A stretch of DNA of 35,538 nt from Novosphingobium sp. (GCA_004211435.1 SECS01000021.1:1-35538), one strand, 5' to 3'; shown: positions 8,256-16,761, numbered from the stretch's first letter. Numbers and translations: made by a program. The notes: a model not told the origin generated them from the letters alone.

Positions 8256-10934
8256 CTACCAGCGGAAGCGCGCCGCGACGCCATAGGTGCGCGGCTGGTT
8301 GGTATAGGCCGAGACCGAGCCCGACTGCGCCACCGAATCGAAGATCACGTTGAGATAGCGGTTGTCGAGCAGGTTGCGGCCCCAGACCGACAGTTCGAGC
8401 CCGTTCTGCATCGCATAGGTGATCGAACTGTTGAGATCGCTGACCTCGCGCTTGAACGGACGCGCCGCGTCGAGGCCCGGCTGGTAGTTGGCCGCGCCCG
8501 TCACCGGATCGCGCACGATGAAGGCGGGCAGGCCCTCGACCGTCTGCACTTCGCTCTCGTAGTGGTAGTCGCCGTAGAGGATCAGGTGATCGCCGTTGTT
8601 GAACTCGTGATCGTAGGTGACGGTGAAGGTCGAAGAGATCGGCGGGATATCAGCGGGGGTAATGCCCGTGGCATCGCCGAAGGCCGAGTTCTTGAAGTCG
8701 TTGTACTTGGGATCGAGGTAGGTCATCGACAGGCCCAGCGTCAGGCCCTTGGCGGGCTTGACCGTGCCTTCGAACTCGATGCCGAAGACCGACTGCTTGC
8801 CAGCATTGCCGAGGAAGAAGCCGGTGCCGGTGAAGATGTTCGATTGGAAGCCGCGGATCGACTGCTTGAACACCGCCACATTCGCCGTCGCCAGGCCCCA
8901 GTTGGCCTTGATGCCGGCCTCATAGGACGTCGCCTTCTCGGGGCTCGCAAAGCGGCTGCCATAGGTCTGGTTGACCACGCCGATGCCCGCCGCCTGGATC
9001 CCCGCCTGCGCCGAAAGCGGCGGGCGGCTGTCGCGCGAGAGGTTGACCGAGCTGGCCTTGAAGCCCGTCGCGACGCCGGCATAGACGTTCATCGTGTCGG
9101 TCAGATCATAGGATGCACGCGCGGTCCAGGAGACGTTGTTGTCGCGCGCACGGCCGTTCTCGACCGAATTGGGCAGGTTGAGAAACGGCGGCAGGAACTG
9201 CAGCGCGCGCAGGTTGAGCAGCGCCGCGGTCTGGGTGTTCGCGCCGGTCGAGATCGCGTTGAACGCGGTGGGATTGCCCGCGGCGAAAGCGCCGATCTGC
9301 GCGGCCGAAGCGAAGCCCCCGGGCGCGCCGATCAGGCCGCCGACGGTCTGCGCGATCGCCGCATTGGTCGCCGCGGTGCGCAGCGCCGGCAGGTTGAGCC
9401 CGGCGAAGACGTCGTTCGAGGTAACGTTCGTCGCGAAGTTCTTCTTGTCGTGCGTGTAGTTGACGCCCGCGGTCAGGGTCAGGCGGTCACCCAGCTTGAT
9501 GTCGAACTGGCCGAAGATCGAGATCGCCTCGTTCTTGAGACGGTAGGACTCGGCCAGCCCCTGCCCGGCGGTGAAGAAGCGATTGGTGTAGAGCGCGGGA
9601 TTGCCCTGCAAGGTGCCGAACAGGTTCTCGAGCCCGGCGATGGTGAAGGCATTGTTCGACTGGCCGCGCACCAGCAGGTCGAGATAGGGCCGCGCCTGGG
9701 TCCCCCACTGGATCGCGCCGTCCTGGGCGATCTTCTCGTTGAAGTAATAGGCGCCGACCAGCGCGGTCAGCTTGTCGGCGATCGAGGCCGAGGCGCGGAA
9801 TTCCTGGGTGAACGTCTTGATTCGCGTGTCCGAGGCATTGGTCCGCACGATGTCGGCGCTGGTGAAGTCGGCGTCGTAGTCGCTGAACGAGTCGGTGTTG
9901 CGGTAGGACGTGATCGAGGTCAGCGTCATCGGGCCGACTTCGTAGTCGATCTGGCCCGAGAAGCCGTAGTTCTCAATCTTGTTGACCGGAATGATGTTGT
10001 TGTAGACCTCGTTCGAGAAGCGATCGGCCGGCGCGTTGACGTTGCCGCCCACGGCGCGGATCGCATTGGTCGCCGCCGACTGGCGGACATTGACCACGCC
10101 GCAGCAGACCTCGTCGATCTTGCCGTAGTCGGCGATCAGGCGGACCGAGAGCTGGCTGTCGGGCTGGAACAGCAGCTGCCCGCGCGCGAACCAGCGATCG
10201 CGGTCGCCCAGCTTGGCGCCGGTATTGAGGTCCTTGTTGTAGCCGTCGCGGCGGTTGTAGCCGCCCGAGAGGCTCGCCGCGATCGTATCGGACAGCGGCC
10301 CGGTGACCACGCCTTTGACCACCACCGCATTGTAGTTGCCGTAAGACGCCTCGACGTTGCCGCCGAATTCGAACTTGGGCTTCTGCGTCGAGATCGAGAT
10401 CACCCCGGCCGAGGCGTTCTTGCCGAACAGCGTCGATTGCGGCCCGCGCAGCACCTCGATCCGCTCGAGGTCGGGAAGGTCCGAAATCTGCGCCGCGGTG
10501 CGCGAGCGGTAGACGCCATCGATGAACACGCCGACCGAGGGTTCGATGCCGGCATTGTTCGCGCCGTTGCCGAAGCCGCGAATGAAGAAGTTGGTGTTGG
10601 CTGAGCTCTGCCGCTCACCGACGCGCAGCGAGGGGACGATCGAGCCCAGGTCCTTGAGGTCGCGGATGAATTCGCGCTCGATCTGCGCCGCCGTGGCGAC
10701 CGTGACCGCCACCGGCACTTCCTGCAGCGTCTGTTCGCGCTTGGTCGCGGTGACGACGATCTCGTTGGCATTGCCGAAGTCATCGGAGGGTAAATCGCCG
10801 GCCGGCTGTGCTTCTTCGGCTGCTTGCGCGTCTTGCGCCAAAGCCACGCTGGGAAGACCAAAGGTTAACACCGCTACCGTGGAAAAAAACGCGGCGCGAG
10901 CGGAAGCGGTAAAGCCAACCGAGGATGACGTCAT
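8256..10934 (-). CDS. TonB-dependent outer-membrane receptor
   Basis: An 892-residue TonB-dependent receptor. A signal peptide of about 33 residues ends ALA-QDAQA. A probable TonB box (EIVVTATKREQ, about 58-68) precedes the plug domain, which has IRGFGNG, VGVFIDGVYRSR and RIEVLRGPQSTLFGKNASAG. A long beta-barrel follows and ends in Phe-Arg-Trp, a terminal aromatic suited to BAM-dependent assembly. This plug type is the one expanded in sphingomonads for uptake of organic substrates, siderophores or carbohydrates. Nothing in the sequence or neighbours identifies the ligand. The gene stands alone, with its own terminator and about 270 nt separating it from the divergent typA. Confidence 0.93.
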   Translation of the reverse strand: MTSSSVGFTASARAAFFSTVAVLTFGLPSVALAQDAQAAEEAQPAGDLPSDDFGNANEIVVTATKREQTLQEVPVAVTVATAAQIEREFIRDLKDLGSIVPSLRVGERQSSANTNFFIRGFGNGANNAGIEPSVGVFIDGVYRSRTAAQISDLPDLERIEVLRGPQSTLFGKNASAGVISISTQKPKFEFGGNVEASYGNYNAVVVKGVVTGPLSDTIAASLSGGYNRRDGYNKDLNTGAKLGDRDRWFARGQLLFQPDSQLSVRLIADYGKIDEVCCGVVNVRQSAATNAIRAVGGNVNAPADRFSNEVYNNIIPVNKIENYGFSGQIDYEVGPMTLTSITSYRNTDSFSDYDADFTSADIVRTNASDTRIKTFTQEFRASASIADKLTALVGAYYFNEKIAQDGAIQWGTQARPYLDLLVRGQSNNAFTIAGLENLFGTLQGNPALYTNRFFTAGQGLAESYRLKNEAISIFGQFDIKLGDRLTLTAGVNYTHDKKNFATNVTSNDVFAGLNLPALRTAATNAAIAQTVGGLIGAPGGFASAAQIGAFAAGNPTAFNAISTGANTQTAALLNLRALQFLPPFLNLPNSVENGRARDNNVSWTARASYDLTDTMNVYAGVATGFKASSVNLSRDSRPPLSAQAGIQAAGIGVVNQTYGSRFASPEKATSYEAGIKANWGLATANVAVFKQSIRGFQSNIFTGTGFFLGNAGKQSVFGIEFEGTVKPAKGLTLGLSMTYLDPKYNDFKNSAFGDATGITPADIPPISSTFTVTYDHEFNNGDHLILYGDYHYESEVQTVEGLPAFIVRDPVTGAANYQPGLDAARPFKREVSDLNSSITYAMQNGLELSVWGRNLLDNRYLNVIFDSVAQSGSVSAYTNQPRTYGVAARFRW

Positions 10935-11202
10935 AAGCGAGCCCTCTCTCCAAGGGGAGCCGCGCCGGCACTGTGCCTTGCGCGTACACGAGCTCCCTTA
11001 GTCAGGACTTTAATCATAAGATTCCTAATTTTTCGATAGGTAGAGCGCATCCCTGCCACGGTTTTTGCACATTAGTGTCACCCAATGCCCACATGCGCGT
11101 AAGCAATCCGCGACTTGCCGTGGAGGGTCATTTCGGATAGGGGCGCGCCGTGTTGCAGCGCAACAGGCGCTCGCCTTAGCTCCCATAACTGGAAACCTCC
11201 GC

Positions 11203-13035
11203 ATGTCCGCCCCGCTTCCCCTGCGCAATATTGCGATTATCGCGCACGTCGACCACGGCAAGACCACCCTCGTCGACCAGCTTTTCCGCCAGTCCGGCAC
11301 CTTCCGCGACAACCAGCGCGTCGAAGAGCGCGCGATGGACTCGAACGACCTCGAGAAAGAGCGCGGCATCACGATTCTCGCGAAGCCGACCTCGATCGAG
11401 TGGAACGGCACGCGCATCAACATCGTCGACACTCCGGGCCACGCCGATTTCGGCGGCGAGGTGGAGCGCATCCTCTCGATGGTCGACGGCGTGATCCTGC
11501 TGGTCGACAGCTCCGAAGGCGCGATGCCGCAGACCAAGTTCGTGACCGGCAAGGCTCTGGCGCTCGGCCTCAAGCCGATCGTCGTCGTCAACAAGGTCGA
11601 CCGTCCCGACGAGCGCATCCAGGAAGTGCTCGACGAGGTGTTCGATCTGTTCGTCACGCTCGAAGCCACCGACGAGCAGCTCGACTTCCCCGTGCTCTAC
11701 GCCTCGGGCCGCAACGGCTATTGCAGCGACGATCCGCAGCGCCGCGAAGGCACGCTCGAGCCGATGTTCCAGAAGATCGTCGACCACGTGCCGCCGCCGG
11801 CGCTCGATGCCGACGCGCCGTTCAGCTTCCTCGTGACGCTGCTCGATCGCGACAACTTCCTGGGCCGCGTGCTCACCGGCCGCGTCCAGTCGGGCACGGT
11901 CAAGGCCAACCAGCCGATCCACGCGCTCGACATGGACGGCAAGGTGATCGAGACCGGTCGCGCCTCCAAGATCATGACCTTCCGCGGCCTCGACCGCGTC
12001 CCGGTCGACGAAGCCAAGGCGGGCGACATCATCTCGCTGGCCGGTCTGACCGTCGCCACCGTGTCGAACACGATCGCCGACACTTCGGTGACCGAAGCGA
12101 TCCAGGCGCAGCCTATCGATCCGCCGACCCTGTCGATGCGCTTCGCGGTGAACGACAGCCCGATGGCGGGTCGCGAGGGTGACAAGGTCACCAGCCGCAT
12201 GATCCGCGATCGTCTGAATCGCGAAGCCGAATCGAACGTCGCGATCAAGGTCACCGAGAGCGCCGACAAGGACAGCTTCGAAGTCGCCGGCCGCGGCGAG
12301 CTTCAGCTCGGCGTGCTGATCGAGACAATGCGCCGCGAGGGCTTCGAGCTCGGCATCAGCCGCCCGCGCGTGCTGTTCGGCACCGACGAAGACGGCAAGC
12401 GCACCGAGCCTTACGAAATCGTCGTCATCGACGTGGACGACGAGCACTCGGGCACGGTCGTCGACAAGATGAACCAGCGCAAGGCCGAGATGACCGACAT
12501 GCGTCCCTCGGGCGGCGGCAAGACCCGCATCACCTTCTCGGCGCCCAGCCGCGGCCTGATCGGCTACCACGGCGAGTTCCTCTCGGACACGCGCGGCACG
12601 GGCATCATGAACCGCCTGTTCGAGAAGTACGGCCCGCACAAGGGCAAGATCGAAGGCCGCAAGAACGGCGTTCTGATCTCGAACGGCAACGGCGAGGCCG
12701 TGGCCTATGCCCTGGGCCCGCTCGAAGAGCGCGGCATCCTGTTCGTCGGCGTCGGCGAAGCGCTCTACGAGGGCATGATCATCGGCGAGAACGCCAAGGT
12801 CGAAGACCTCGAGGTCAACCCGATGAAGTCCAAGCAGCTGACGAACTTCCGTTCGACCGGCAAGGACGACGCGATCCGCCTCACCCCGCCCAAGGTCATG
12901 ACGCTCGAGCAGGCGATCGCCTATATCGACGACGACGAGATGGTCGAGGTCACGCCCAAGAACATCCGTCTGCGCAAGGCGATCCTCGATCCCAACGAGC
13001 GCAAGAAGGCCGGCCGCAAGAAGGAAGCGGCCTGA
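11203..13035 (+). CDS. typA: Ribosome-associated translational GTPase TypA/BipA
   Basis: A 610-residue translation-factor GTPase involved in ribosome assembly and stress or low-temperature adaptation. G1 AHVDHGKTT lies at 14-22, the switch I region contains ERGITI, G3 is DTPGH, and G4 is NKVDRP. EF-G-like domains III and V and the BipA-specific C-terminal domain follow, with the family segments [15 protein letters not shown] and [12 protein letters not shown]. The reading frame stays open upstream to 11065, but ATG 11203 gives the canonical N-terminus ([20 protein letters not shown]) and normal length. A strong terminator follows the stop. The gene is monocistronic. Confidence 0.96.
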   Translation: MSAPLPLRNIAIIAHVDHGKTTLVDQLFRQSGTFRDNQRVEERAMDSNDLEKERGITILAKPTSIEWNGTRINIVDTPGHADFGGEVERILSMVDGVILLVDSSEGAMPQTKFVTGKALALGLKPIVVVNKVDRPDERIQEVLDEVFDLFVTLEATDEQLDFPVLYASGRNGYCSDDPQRREGTLEPMFQKIVDHVPPPALDADAPFSFLVTLLDRDNFLGRVLTGRVQSGTVKANQPIHALDMDGKVIETGRASKIMTFRGLDRVPVDEAKAGDIISLAGLTVATVSNTIADTSVTEAIQAQPIDPPTLSMRFAVNDSPMAGREGDKVTSRMIRDRLNREAESNVAIKVTESADKDSFEVAGRGELQLGVLIETMRREGFELGISRPRVLFGTDEDGKRTEPYEIVVIDVDDEHSGTVVDKMNQRKAEMTDMRPSGGGKTRITFSAPSRGLIGYHGEFLSDTRGTGIMNRLFEKYGPHKGKIEGRKNGVLISNGNGEAVAYALGPLEERGILFVGVGEALYEGMIIGENAKVEDLEVNPMKSKQLTNFRSTGKDDAIRLTPPKVMTLEQAIAYIDDDEMVEVTPKNIRLRKAILDPNERKKAGRKKEAA

Positions 13036-13041
13036 CATTAG

Positions 13042-13077
13042 AAAAGGCGGCGCGGGAAACCGGGCCGCCTTTTTCTT
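13042..13077 (+). terminator. Rho-independent terminator of typA
   Basis: A 10-bp stem AAAAGGCGGC/GCCGCCTTTT (13042-13051 with 13064-13073) with a 12-nt loop, running into TTTTCTTT. It begins 7 nt after the typA stop codon. Confidence 0.9.
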
Positions 13078-13164
13078 TGGCCGCGCCGCGCGATGTCACA
13101 TCGCGACGCTCCGCCTCGTCAAGCTGACGAGGGCCGCCAGCCAGCGGCAGCAAGGAGCATCCCG

Positions 13165-13623
13165 ATGACGAACGCCACGCCCCCGCTCGACACACTTGAA
13201 ACCGCCACCCTGGCGCTGGCCGGCATGATACCGGCCTTCGCGGCACTGTTCGGCGCCGGACTGGCGGCAAACGGCACCTATATGCTCGCCGATCCGATCG
13301 CGTGGTATTTCGCGGTTCCCGGTGTCACCACGACCGGCCCGTTCAACCAGCATTTCGTGCGCGACATCGGCCTGATCTTCGCACTGATCGGCCTTGCCTT
13401 CATCGCCGGATCGGCCCGGCCCGCCTGGCGCGCTTCGCTTTGGGGTGCCGCGGCCTTCTGGCTCGCCGGACATGCGCTGTTCCATATCTGGGAAGTGGCG
13501 GTCGGCATCTGCGGCGCATCGGCCCTCCTCCGGGACTTCCCGGCGGTGACCTTGCCCGCGCTGATCGCAATCGCTTTGGCGATCTGGGTGGCCTGCGACT
13601 CCACGGCACCAGCCCGAGACTAA
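13165..13623 (+). CDS. Conserved small four-helix membrane protein, function unknown
   Basis: A 152-residue hydrophobic protein with about four transmembrane segments (near residues 12-35, 65-85, 90-112 and 124-145). A conserved-looking loop GPFNQHFVRDIGLIFALIG lies between helices 1 and 2, and GHALFHIWE ends the third. The His residues in QHF and HALFH could be functional, but I do not recognise a characterised family. ATG 13165 is chosen because AAGGAG is placed well upstream; the frame is open further up to 13093 without a ribosome site. It lies between the typA terminator and an AT-rich regulatory-looking gap, so it is probably transcribed alone. Confidence 0.75.
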   Translation: MTNATPPLDTLETATLALAGMIPAFAALFGAGLAANGTYMLADPIAWYFAVPGVTTTGPFNQHFVRDIGLIFALIGLAFIAGSARPAWRASLWGAAAFWLAGHALFHIWEVAVGICGASALLRDFPAVTLPALIAIALAIWVACDSTAPARD

Positions 13624-13640
13624 CGCGATCTCGCCTGAAA

Positions 13641-13674
13641 TTCATTCATACAATTGTCTACAAATCTGAATGAA
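13641..13674. promoter_or_regulatory. AT-rich inverted repeat, possible operator
   Basis: TTCATTCA (13641-13648) is matched by TGAATGAA (13667-13674) across 18 nt, and a smaller palindrome ACAATTGT (13650-13657) lies inside. This AT-rich block in a GC-rich genome sits 110-140 nt upstream of the Arg/Tyr-rich secreted protein gene. It could be a regulator site or promoter region for that gene. No -35/-10 pair is convincing. Confidence 0.35.
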
Positions 13675-13782
13675 ACCTGCCAGCGTCATCCCGCGCCCGT
13701 TCAGCGAGGGTCGCCTAAAAGCAGTCCTGTAGCGGCGATCACCAGGCAATCCTGCCCCGGACCGCCGCCAGGAGTTTTCGAG

Positions 13783-14130
13783 ATGAACCTGTTCAAGAAG
13801 GCCACGCTCGCCACCGTCCTCGCCGCCACGGCGCTCACCGCTGCCAGCCCGGCCATGGCGCGCGACCACTATCGCGGCCGCGGCAACGACACCGCCGCCA
13901 TCGCCATCGGTGTGGGCATCGTCGGCCTGGCGATCGGCGCGATCGCCGCTTCGAGCAACAACAACCGCCGTGATCGTGATTACGACTATCGCCGCAACGG
14001 CTACGAGTATCGCGATGGCTATTACTGGGACCGTGACGGCCGCCGTTACGACCGTGACGGACGCCGCTATGACGATCGCTACTACGATCGCCGCGGCTAC
14101 GGCGAATACGGCTCTTATCGCGGGTACTGA
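13783..14130 (+). CDS. Small secreted Arg/Asp/Tyr-rich protein with glycine-rich helix
   Basis: A 115-residue protein. An N-terminal signal peptide ends near SPAMA-RDHY. A short hydrophobic glycine/alanine-rich segment with AIGVGIVGLAIGAIAAS (about 40-56) follows, then a strongly charged Arg/Asp/Tyr tail with near-repeats of DRDGRRY. The start ATG at 13783 has CAGGAG upstream. A paralogue with the same three-part design is encoded on the minus strand near 28.3-28.6 kb. The glycine-zipper-like helix suggests membrane insertion or self-association in the envelope; the tail could bind acidic polymers. Both points are inference, and no function is established. Confidence 0.8.
   Translation: MNLFKKATLATVLAATALTAASPAMARDHYRGRGNDTAAIAIGVGIVGLAIGAIAASSNNNRRDRDYDYRRNGYEYRDGYYWDRDGRRYDRDGRRYDDRYYDRRGYGEYGSYRGY
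14029..14070 (+). repeat. Two tandem 21-bp coding repeats
   Basis: Two adjacent 21-base units (14029-14049 and 14050-14070) differ at only three third-codon positions, and each encodes DRDGRRY within the secreted protein's tail. A degenerate third unit (DDRYYDRR) follows. The repeat probably arose by local tandem duplication. Confidence 0.75.
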
Positions 14131-14222
14131 GGCTCGCGTCCCCTTTCTCCTTTGCGGAGAAATACGGGATGGAGCACCCCTTCTCTCGGTCTGCTCGGCC
14201 GGAACTCCGTCCCCGAAAAACT

Positions 14223-14257
14223 GCCCCTCCCGGTTGGCCGGGAGGGGCTTCTTTTTT
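14223..14257. terminator. Bidirectional terminator between convergent genes
   Basis: A perfect 11-bp stem GCCCCTCCCGG/CCGGGAGGGGC (14223-14233 with 14238-14248) with loop TTGG. It is followed by TTCTTTTTTG on the plus strand and, read on the minus strand, by AGTTTTTCGG. It serves the secreted-protein gene on the plus strand and the convergent beta-barrel gene on the minus strand. Confidence 0.9.
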
Positions 14258-14275
14258 GCGCGTAGCGCGCGGTCG

Positions 14276-15121
14276 TCAGAACTGGAAGCTGAGCGACGCG
14301 CGGAGCGAGTGGTAGTCGAAGTTGGTGTCCGAAGGACGCAGGTTGGTTCCGCCACCGCCCAGCAGGAACGGATTGGTCGCGGGCGCGGTGCCCTGGCCGA
14401 CCGCGACGTAGTACTTGTTGTCGCGATGACGGTTGTAGAGATACTCGAGCCCGAGGCTGACGTTGTTCGTCACCATGATCTCGGCACCACCACCGGCCTG
14501 CCAGCCCCAAACGCGCTTGCCGTTATCAACCTGGGTGAAGCTGTTGGCCGTATTGGTCGTGGCGAAATCGTGGTCGATCTTCGCCCAGCTCGCACCGCCC
14601 GTGGCATAGAACAGTGCGCCGCCGCCCGGGGTATAGCCCGCGCGCAGACGCGCGGCGATCGTGTGGTCGATCTTGCGCGCGACCGTGTAGCTTGCCGGGG
14701 TCGACGAGTAGCCGGTGGTATAATCGATCGAATTGTTCTTCGACACTTCGACCAGGCCGCCGAGCACGAAATTCCCGCCACCCAGGCGCTTGTCGTAGCC
14801 GATCCGGCCGCCGTACTCGATGCGATCGCGATCGCCAGTGCAGCCCGCGGCGAGCGTGGCGCCCGTGGCATTGCCGCGGCAGAACCCGGTGAAGGCGTTG
14901 GCGCCGGCGGCGGTGGTCACCGTATCGCCGAAGGCACCGTCACGGTTGGTGTCGAACACCAGGGTATCGGCGCGGTCGTTGCCCTGAGCGGCCAGACCGA
15001 TCGTTGCGGAGATGTAGGGTCCGTCGAAATGAGTGTCGCGTTCGCTCTGCGCCCAGGCGGGGCTGGCCACCGCCGCTGCGGCAACGATCGCGGCGAGAGA
15101 TGCGGACCGGGATAGATTCAT
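14276..15121 (-). CDS. Outer-membrane beta-barrel protein (OmpA-like/porin-family small barrel)
   Basis: A 281-residue protein with a cleavable signal peptide (cut near SPAWA-QSERD), then FDGPYISATIGLAAQG as the first strand and alternating amphipathic strands (IEYGGRIGYDKRL, HTIAARLRAGYTPG, WGWQAGGGAEIMV). The last strand SLRASLSFQF ends in Phe, the usual barrel-assembly signal. Two Cys residues (in GFCRGN and AGCTGD) may form a disulphide in an extracellular loop. The family resembles immunogenic 25-31 kDa or opacity-type proteins. ATG 15121 is preceded by AAGGATTATGTC. It shares a terminator with the convergent gene and has a palindrome in its 5' leader region. The specific role is unknown. 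Confidence 0.88.
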   Translation of the reverse strand: MNLSRSASLAAIVAAAAVASPAWAQSERDTHFDGPYISATIGLAAQGNDRADTLVFDTNRDGAFGDTVTTAAGANAFTGFCRGNATGATLAAGCTGDRDRIEYGGRIGYDKRLGGGNFVLGGLVEVSKNNSIDYTTGYSSTPASYTVARKIDHTIAARLRAGYTPGGGALFYATGGASWAKIDHDFATTNTANSFTQVDNGKRVWGWQAGGGAEIMVTNNVSLGLEYLYNRHRDNKYYVAVGQGTAPATNPFLLGGGGTNLRPSDTNFDYHSLRASLSFQF

Positions 15122-15151
15122 GACATAATCCTTGGAAATACTTCAGAAATA

Positions 15152-15165
15152 ATGGCTTGAGCCAT
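15152..15165. promoter_or_regulatory. Perfect palindrome upstream of the beta-barrel gene
   Basis: ATGGCT-TG-AGCCAT, a perfect inverted repeat of 6+6 bases with a 2-base centre, lies 31-44 nt upstream of the barrel gene's start codon on the minus strand. It could be an operator or a small mRNA hairpin in the leader. Evidence is limited to symmetry and position. Confidence 0.3.
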
Positions 15166-15297
15166 CACCCCCTAGAAACCGCGACACTGTCCAAGGTTGC
15201 GCGTCCATGTCGTGCAACCGCCACAGTTCGCAGCATTTGTGGGAATTATGTCACACTGGCATCTGGTCTTCTGCACGCTATCGCCGGGGCGTTGGGC

Positions 15298-15693
15298 ATG
15301 GAGCGGAGGAGCCCGGTGATTGCCCGAGGGCATCGCTGGCGTTATCGTCGACCGCCCAATGTGGTGCTTTCCGTGAACCCAGGCGCTCCCCGCCCCGACA
15401 GGCCCAGCGCGTACCCGCGATCGGCCGTGGCGATGGTCAACATCGGCCTGCTGGCTTTCGTCACCGGTCTGTCTTTCGTCTATTGGCTGGTATCGGGCAC
15501 GGCCGTTTACTGGCCCACGCTGGTCTTCGCGGTCTGGTGCTGCGTCGTCCAGTTCGTGCTGCGCCGGCGACCGAGCGCGCAGGCACAGCGGCAACGCCGT
15601 GTGCGGCTGGAGAATGCCGCGATCGGCACGCTCAGCGCGCTGGTGCTGATCGCGGCGGTGGCAATCCCGCTGACGAAATTGTTTCCGCTCTGA
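15298..15693 (+). CDS. Hypothetical small membrane protein
   Basis: The frame is open from 15157, but the first part codes for unlikely sequence. From ATG 15298 it gives 131 residues with a basic, proline-rich N-terminus. Three hydrophobic segments follow (VNIGLLAFVTGLSFVYWLV, WPTLVFAVWCCVVQFVL, and a C-terminal LSALVLIAAVAIPL). An Arg-rich cytoplasmic loop with RRRPSAQAQRQRR sits between segments two and three. The ribosome site is weak and the start is uncertain; ATG 15433 would give only the membrane part. It ends 9 nt before the convergent MarR-like gene. No family was recognised. Confidence 0.5.
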   Translation: MERRSPVIARGHRWRYRRPPNVVLSVNPGAPRPDRPSAYPRSAVAMVNIGLLAFVTGLSFVYWLVSGTAVYWPTLVFAVWCCVVQFVLRRRPSAQAQRQRRVRLENAAIGTLSALVLIAAVAIPLTKLFPL

Positions 15694-15702
15694 CGCCGGC
15701 GC

Positions 15703-16242
15703 TCAGAGCAGCTTGCGCCGTTCCAGTTCGACGAAATAGGTCCTCAGCAAACCGCGAGCCTTGCGCGTCAGCTTGAGGAAGGTGCGCCGCGCGTCCATCT
15801 CGTCTTCCTCGCGCTCGACCAAGCCCTTGTTCTCAAGCACCGTTATCCAGCGTAGCGCCGTGGTCAGCGGCACGTTCGAGGCGAGGCAGGCACTCGTCAC
15901 CGATATGCGCTTGTTCGTCCCCTGCGCCGCCAACAGATCGAGAAGCATGTCCCAGGCGGGCTCGCCGAAAAGGGTAGGATCGGCAAAAACCGCATCACGC
16001 ACGCGGCGCGCGCCATAGACCCGGCTCGCCGCACGCTGCTGCATCGCAGACACCAGATAGAGCGGACCGTTCGATACGCTCTCCCCCTCTGACGCGCCCG
16101 CACCGATTTCGCCCGCGGCGGAGAGCAGGCTCTCGGCAGCCTCGAGCAAGAGCGCGGCGGCCGACACGGGATCCTCGCCGTTCAGCGCCGTGCGCTTCAC
16201 GTCATCGAGCAGGTGGCCGAGTGCTTCCTGGCTATCGATCAA
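15703..16242 (-). CDS. MarR-like winged-helix transcriptional regulator
   Basis: About 179 residues. The N-terminal half is a low-complexity helical region; the C-terminal half is a MarR-type winged helix. It starts with LFGEPAWDMLLDLLAAQ, continues with a recognition region SVTSACLASNVPLTTALRWITVLENKGLVERE, and has a wing with DARRTFLKLTRKA. I place the start at TTG 16242 because GGAGGAAG lies 6 nt before it. The in-frame ATG at 16257 has no ribosome site and would put that motif inside the gene. It overlaps the end of the upstream small gene by 11 nt, suggesting a two-gene operon. A paralogue with the identical LFGEPAWDMLLDL motif is encoded at 29.0 kb. The target and ligand are unknown. 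Confidence 0.78.
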   Translation of the reverse strand: MIDSQEALGHLLDDVKRTALNGEDPVSAAALLLEAAESLLSAAGEIGAGASEGESVSNGPLYLVSAMQQRAASRVYGARRVRDAVFADPTLFGEPAWDMLLDLLAAQGTNKRISVTSACLASNVPLTTALRWITVLENKGLVEREEDEMDARRTFLKLTRKARGLLRTYFVELERRKLL

Positions 16243-16570
16243 GGTCTTCCTCCGCATCGTTTGAATCGTCGTCGTCGGGCCGCGTGATGTTCTCGTGCTT
16301 GGCGAACAAATCCAAGATCAGCCGAACACGTTCTTCACGGTAGAGATCCATCTGCGAGATTTCGTCGACCGACAGGGCCTCTTCGGTAAGCGCGTCGATC
16401 GCCGCGGACACGTTGGCCGCGGTCGCGTGATAGCCAAGACGGTCGAGAAGTCGCAGGCAGAGCTGCAGATGCCACAGCACGGCCCGATTCAAGAGACCAA
16501 CCTTGTTCGGCTTGTTGAACAAGCGACCCGCCCATCCCGAGCTTTCGGATTCGGAAACGATCCGTCTCAC
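16232..16570 (-). CDS. Small hypothetical protein upstream of the MarR-like gene
   Basis: An acidic protein, about 112 residues from GTG 16570. The frame is open to ATG 16699, but the extra N-terminal part has Pro/Cys/Trp-rich sequence unlike a real N-terminus. The core is helical (KVGLLNRAVLWHLQLCLRLL, then AANVSAAIDALTEEALSVDE and MDLYREERVRLILDLFAKHE), and the tail is a run of Asp/Glu. No family was recognised. The overlap with the MarR-like gene and shared strand suggest co-expression and perhaps a partner or modulator protein; that is inference. The start is the weak point, since the only nearby GGAG is too close to the GTG. Confidence 0.55.
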   Translation of the reverse strand: MRRIVSESESSGWAGRLFNKPNKVGLLNRAVLWHLQLCLRLLDRLGYHATAANVSAAIDALTEEALSVDEISQMDLYREERVRLILDLFAKHENITRPDDDDSNDAEEDLDR

Positions 16571-16735
16571 CGCTCCGGAATAGCAACGAATGGGAGCTTG
16601 GGCTAGAAACCAAGCGCAGGGAGCCTCCGAAGCTAAACCACGAGGTTGAAACGGTAAAAATGCACATAGGGACAGGTCGACAGGCCCGCCGAGAAGCACA
16701 TCGGAAGGCCGATCGATCCAGGCCTCTGGCCATCC

Positions 16736-16761
16736 AAAAGATACCCCCGCCGAAGCGGGGG
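16736..16761 (-). terminator. Probable terminator of the cbtBA transcript
   Basis: A 7-bp stem CCCCCGC/GCGGGGG (16744-16750 with 16755-16761) with loop CGAA. On the minus strand it is followed by TATCTTTTGG. It lies about 140 nt beyond the cbtA stop and upstream of the regulator operon, so it should separate the two minus-strand units. Confidence 0.65.

Noticed and set aside
8562..10604. Long plus-strand open frame (680 codons) opposite the TonB receptor
   Set aside because: It is a high-GC antisense shadow: its translation is Arg/Glu/Gly/Val-rich with no domain, whereas the minus strand encodes a clear receptor.
11013..11018. TATGAT on the minus strand as a possible -10 box for the TonB receptor
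   Set aside because: No acceptable -35 hexamer at 16-18 nt, so it was not called as a promoter.
11176..13038. Long minus-strand open frame opposite typA
   Set aside because: Antisense shadow of the typA reading frame; repetitive composition and no motifs.
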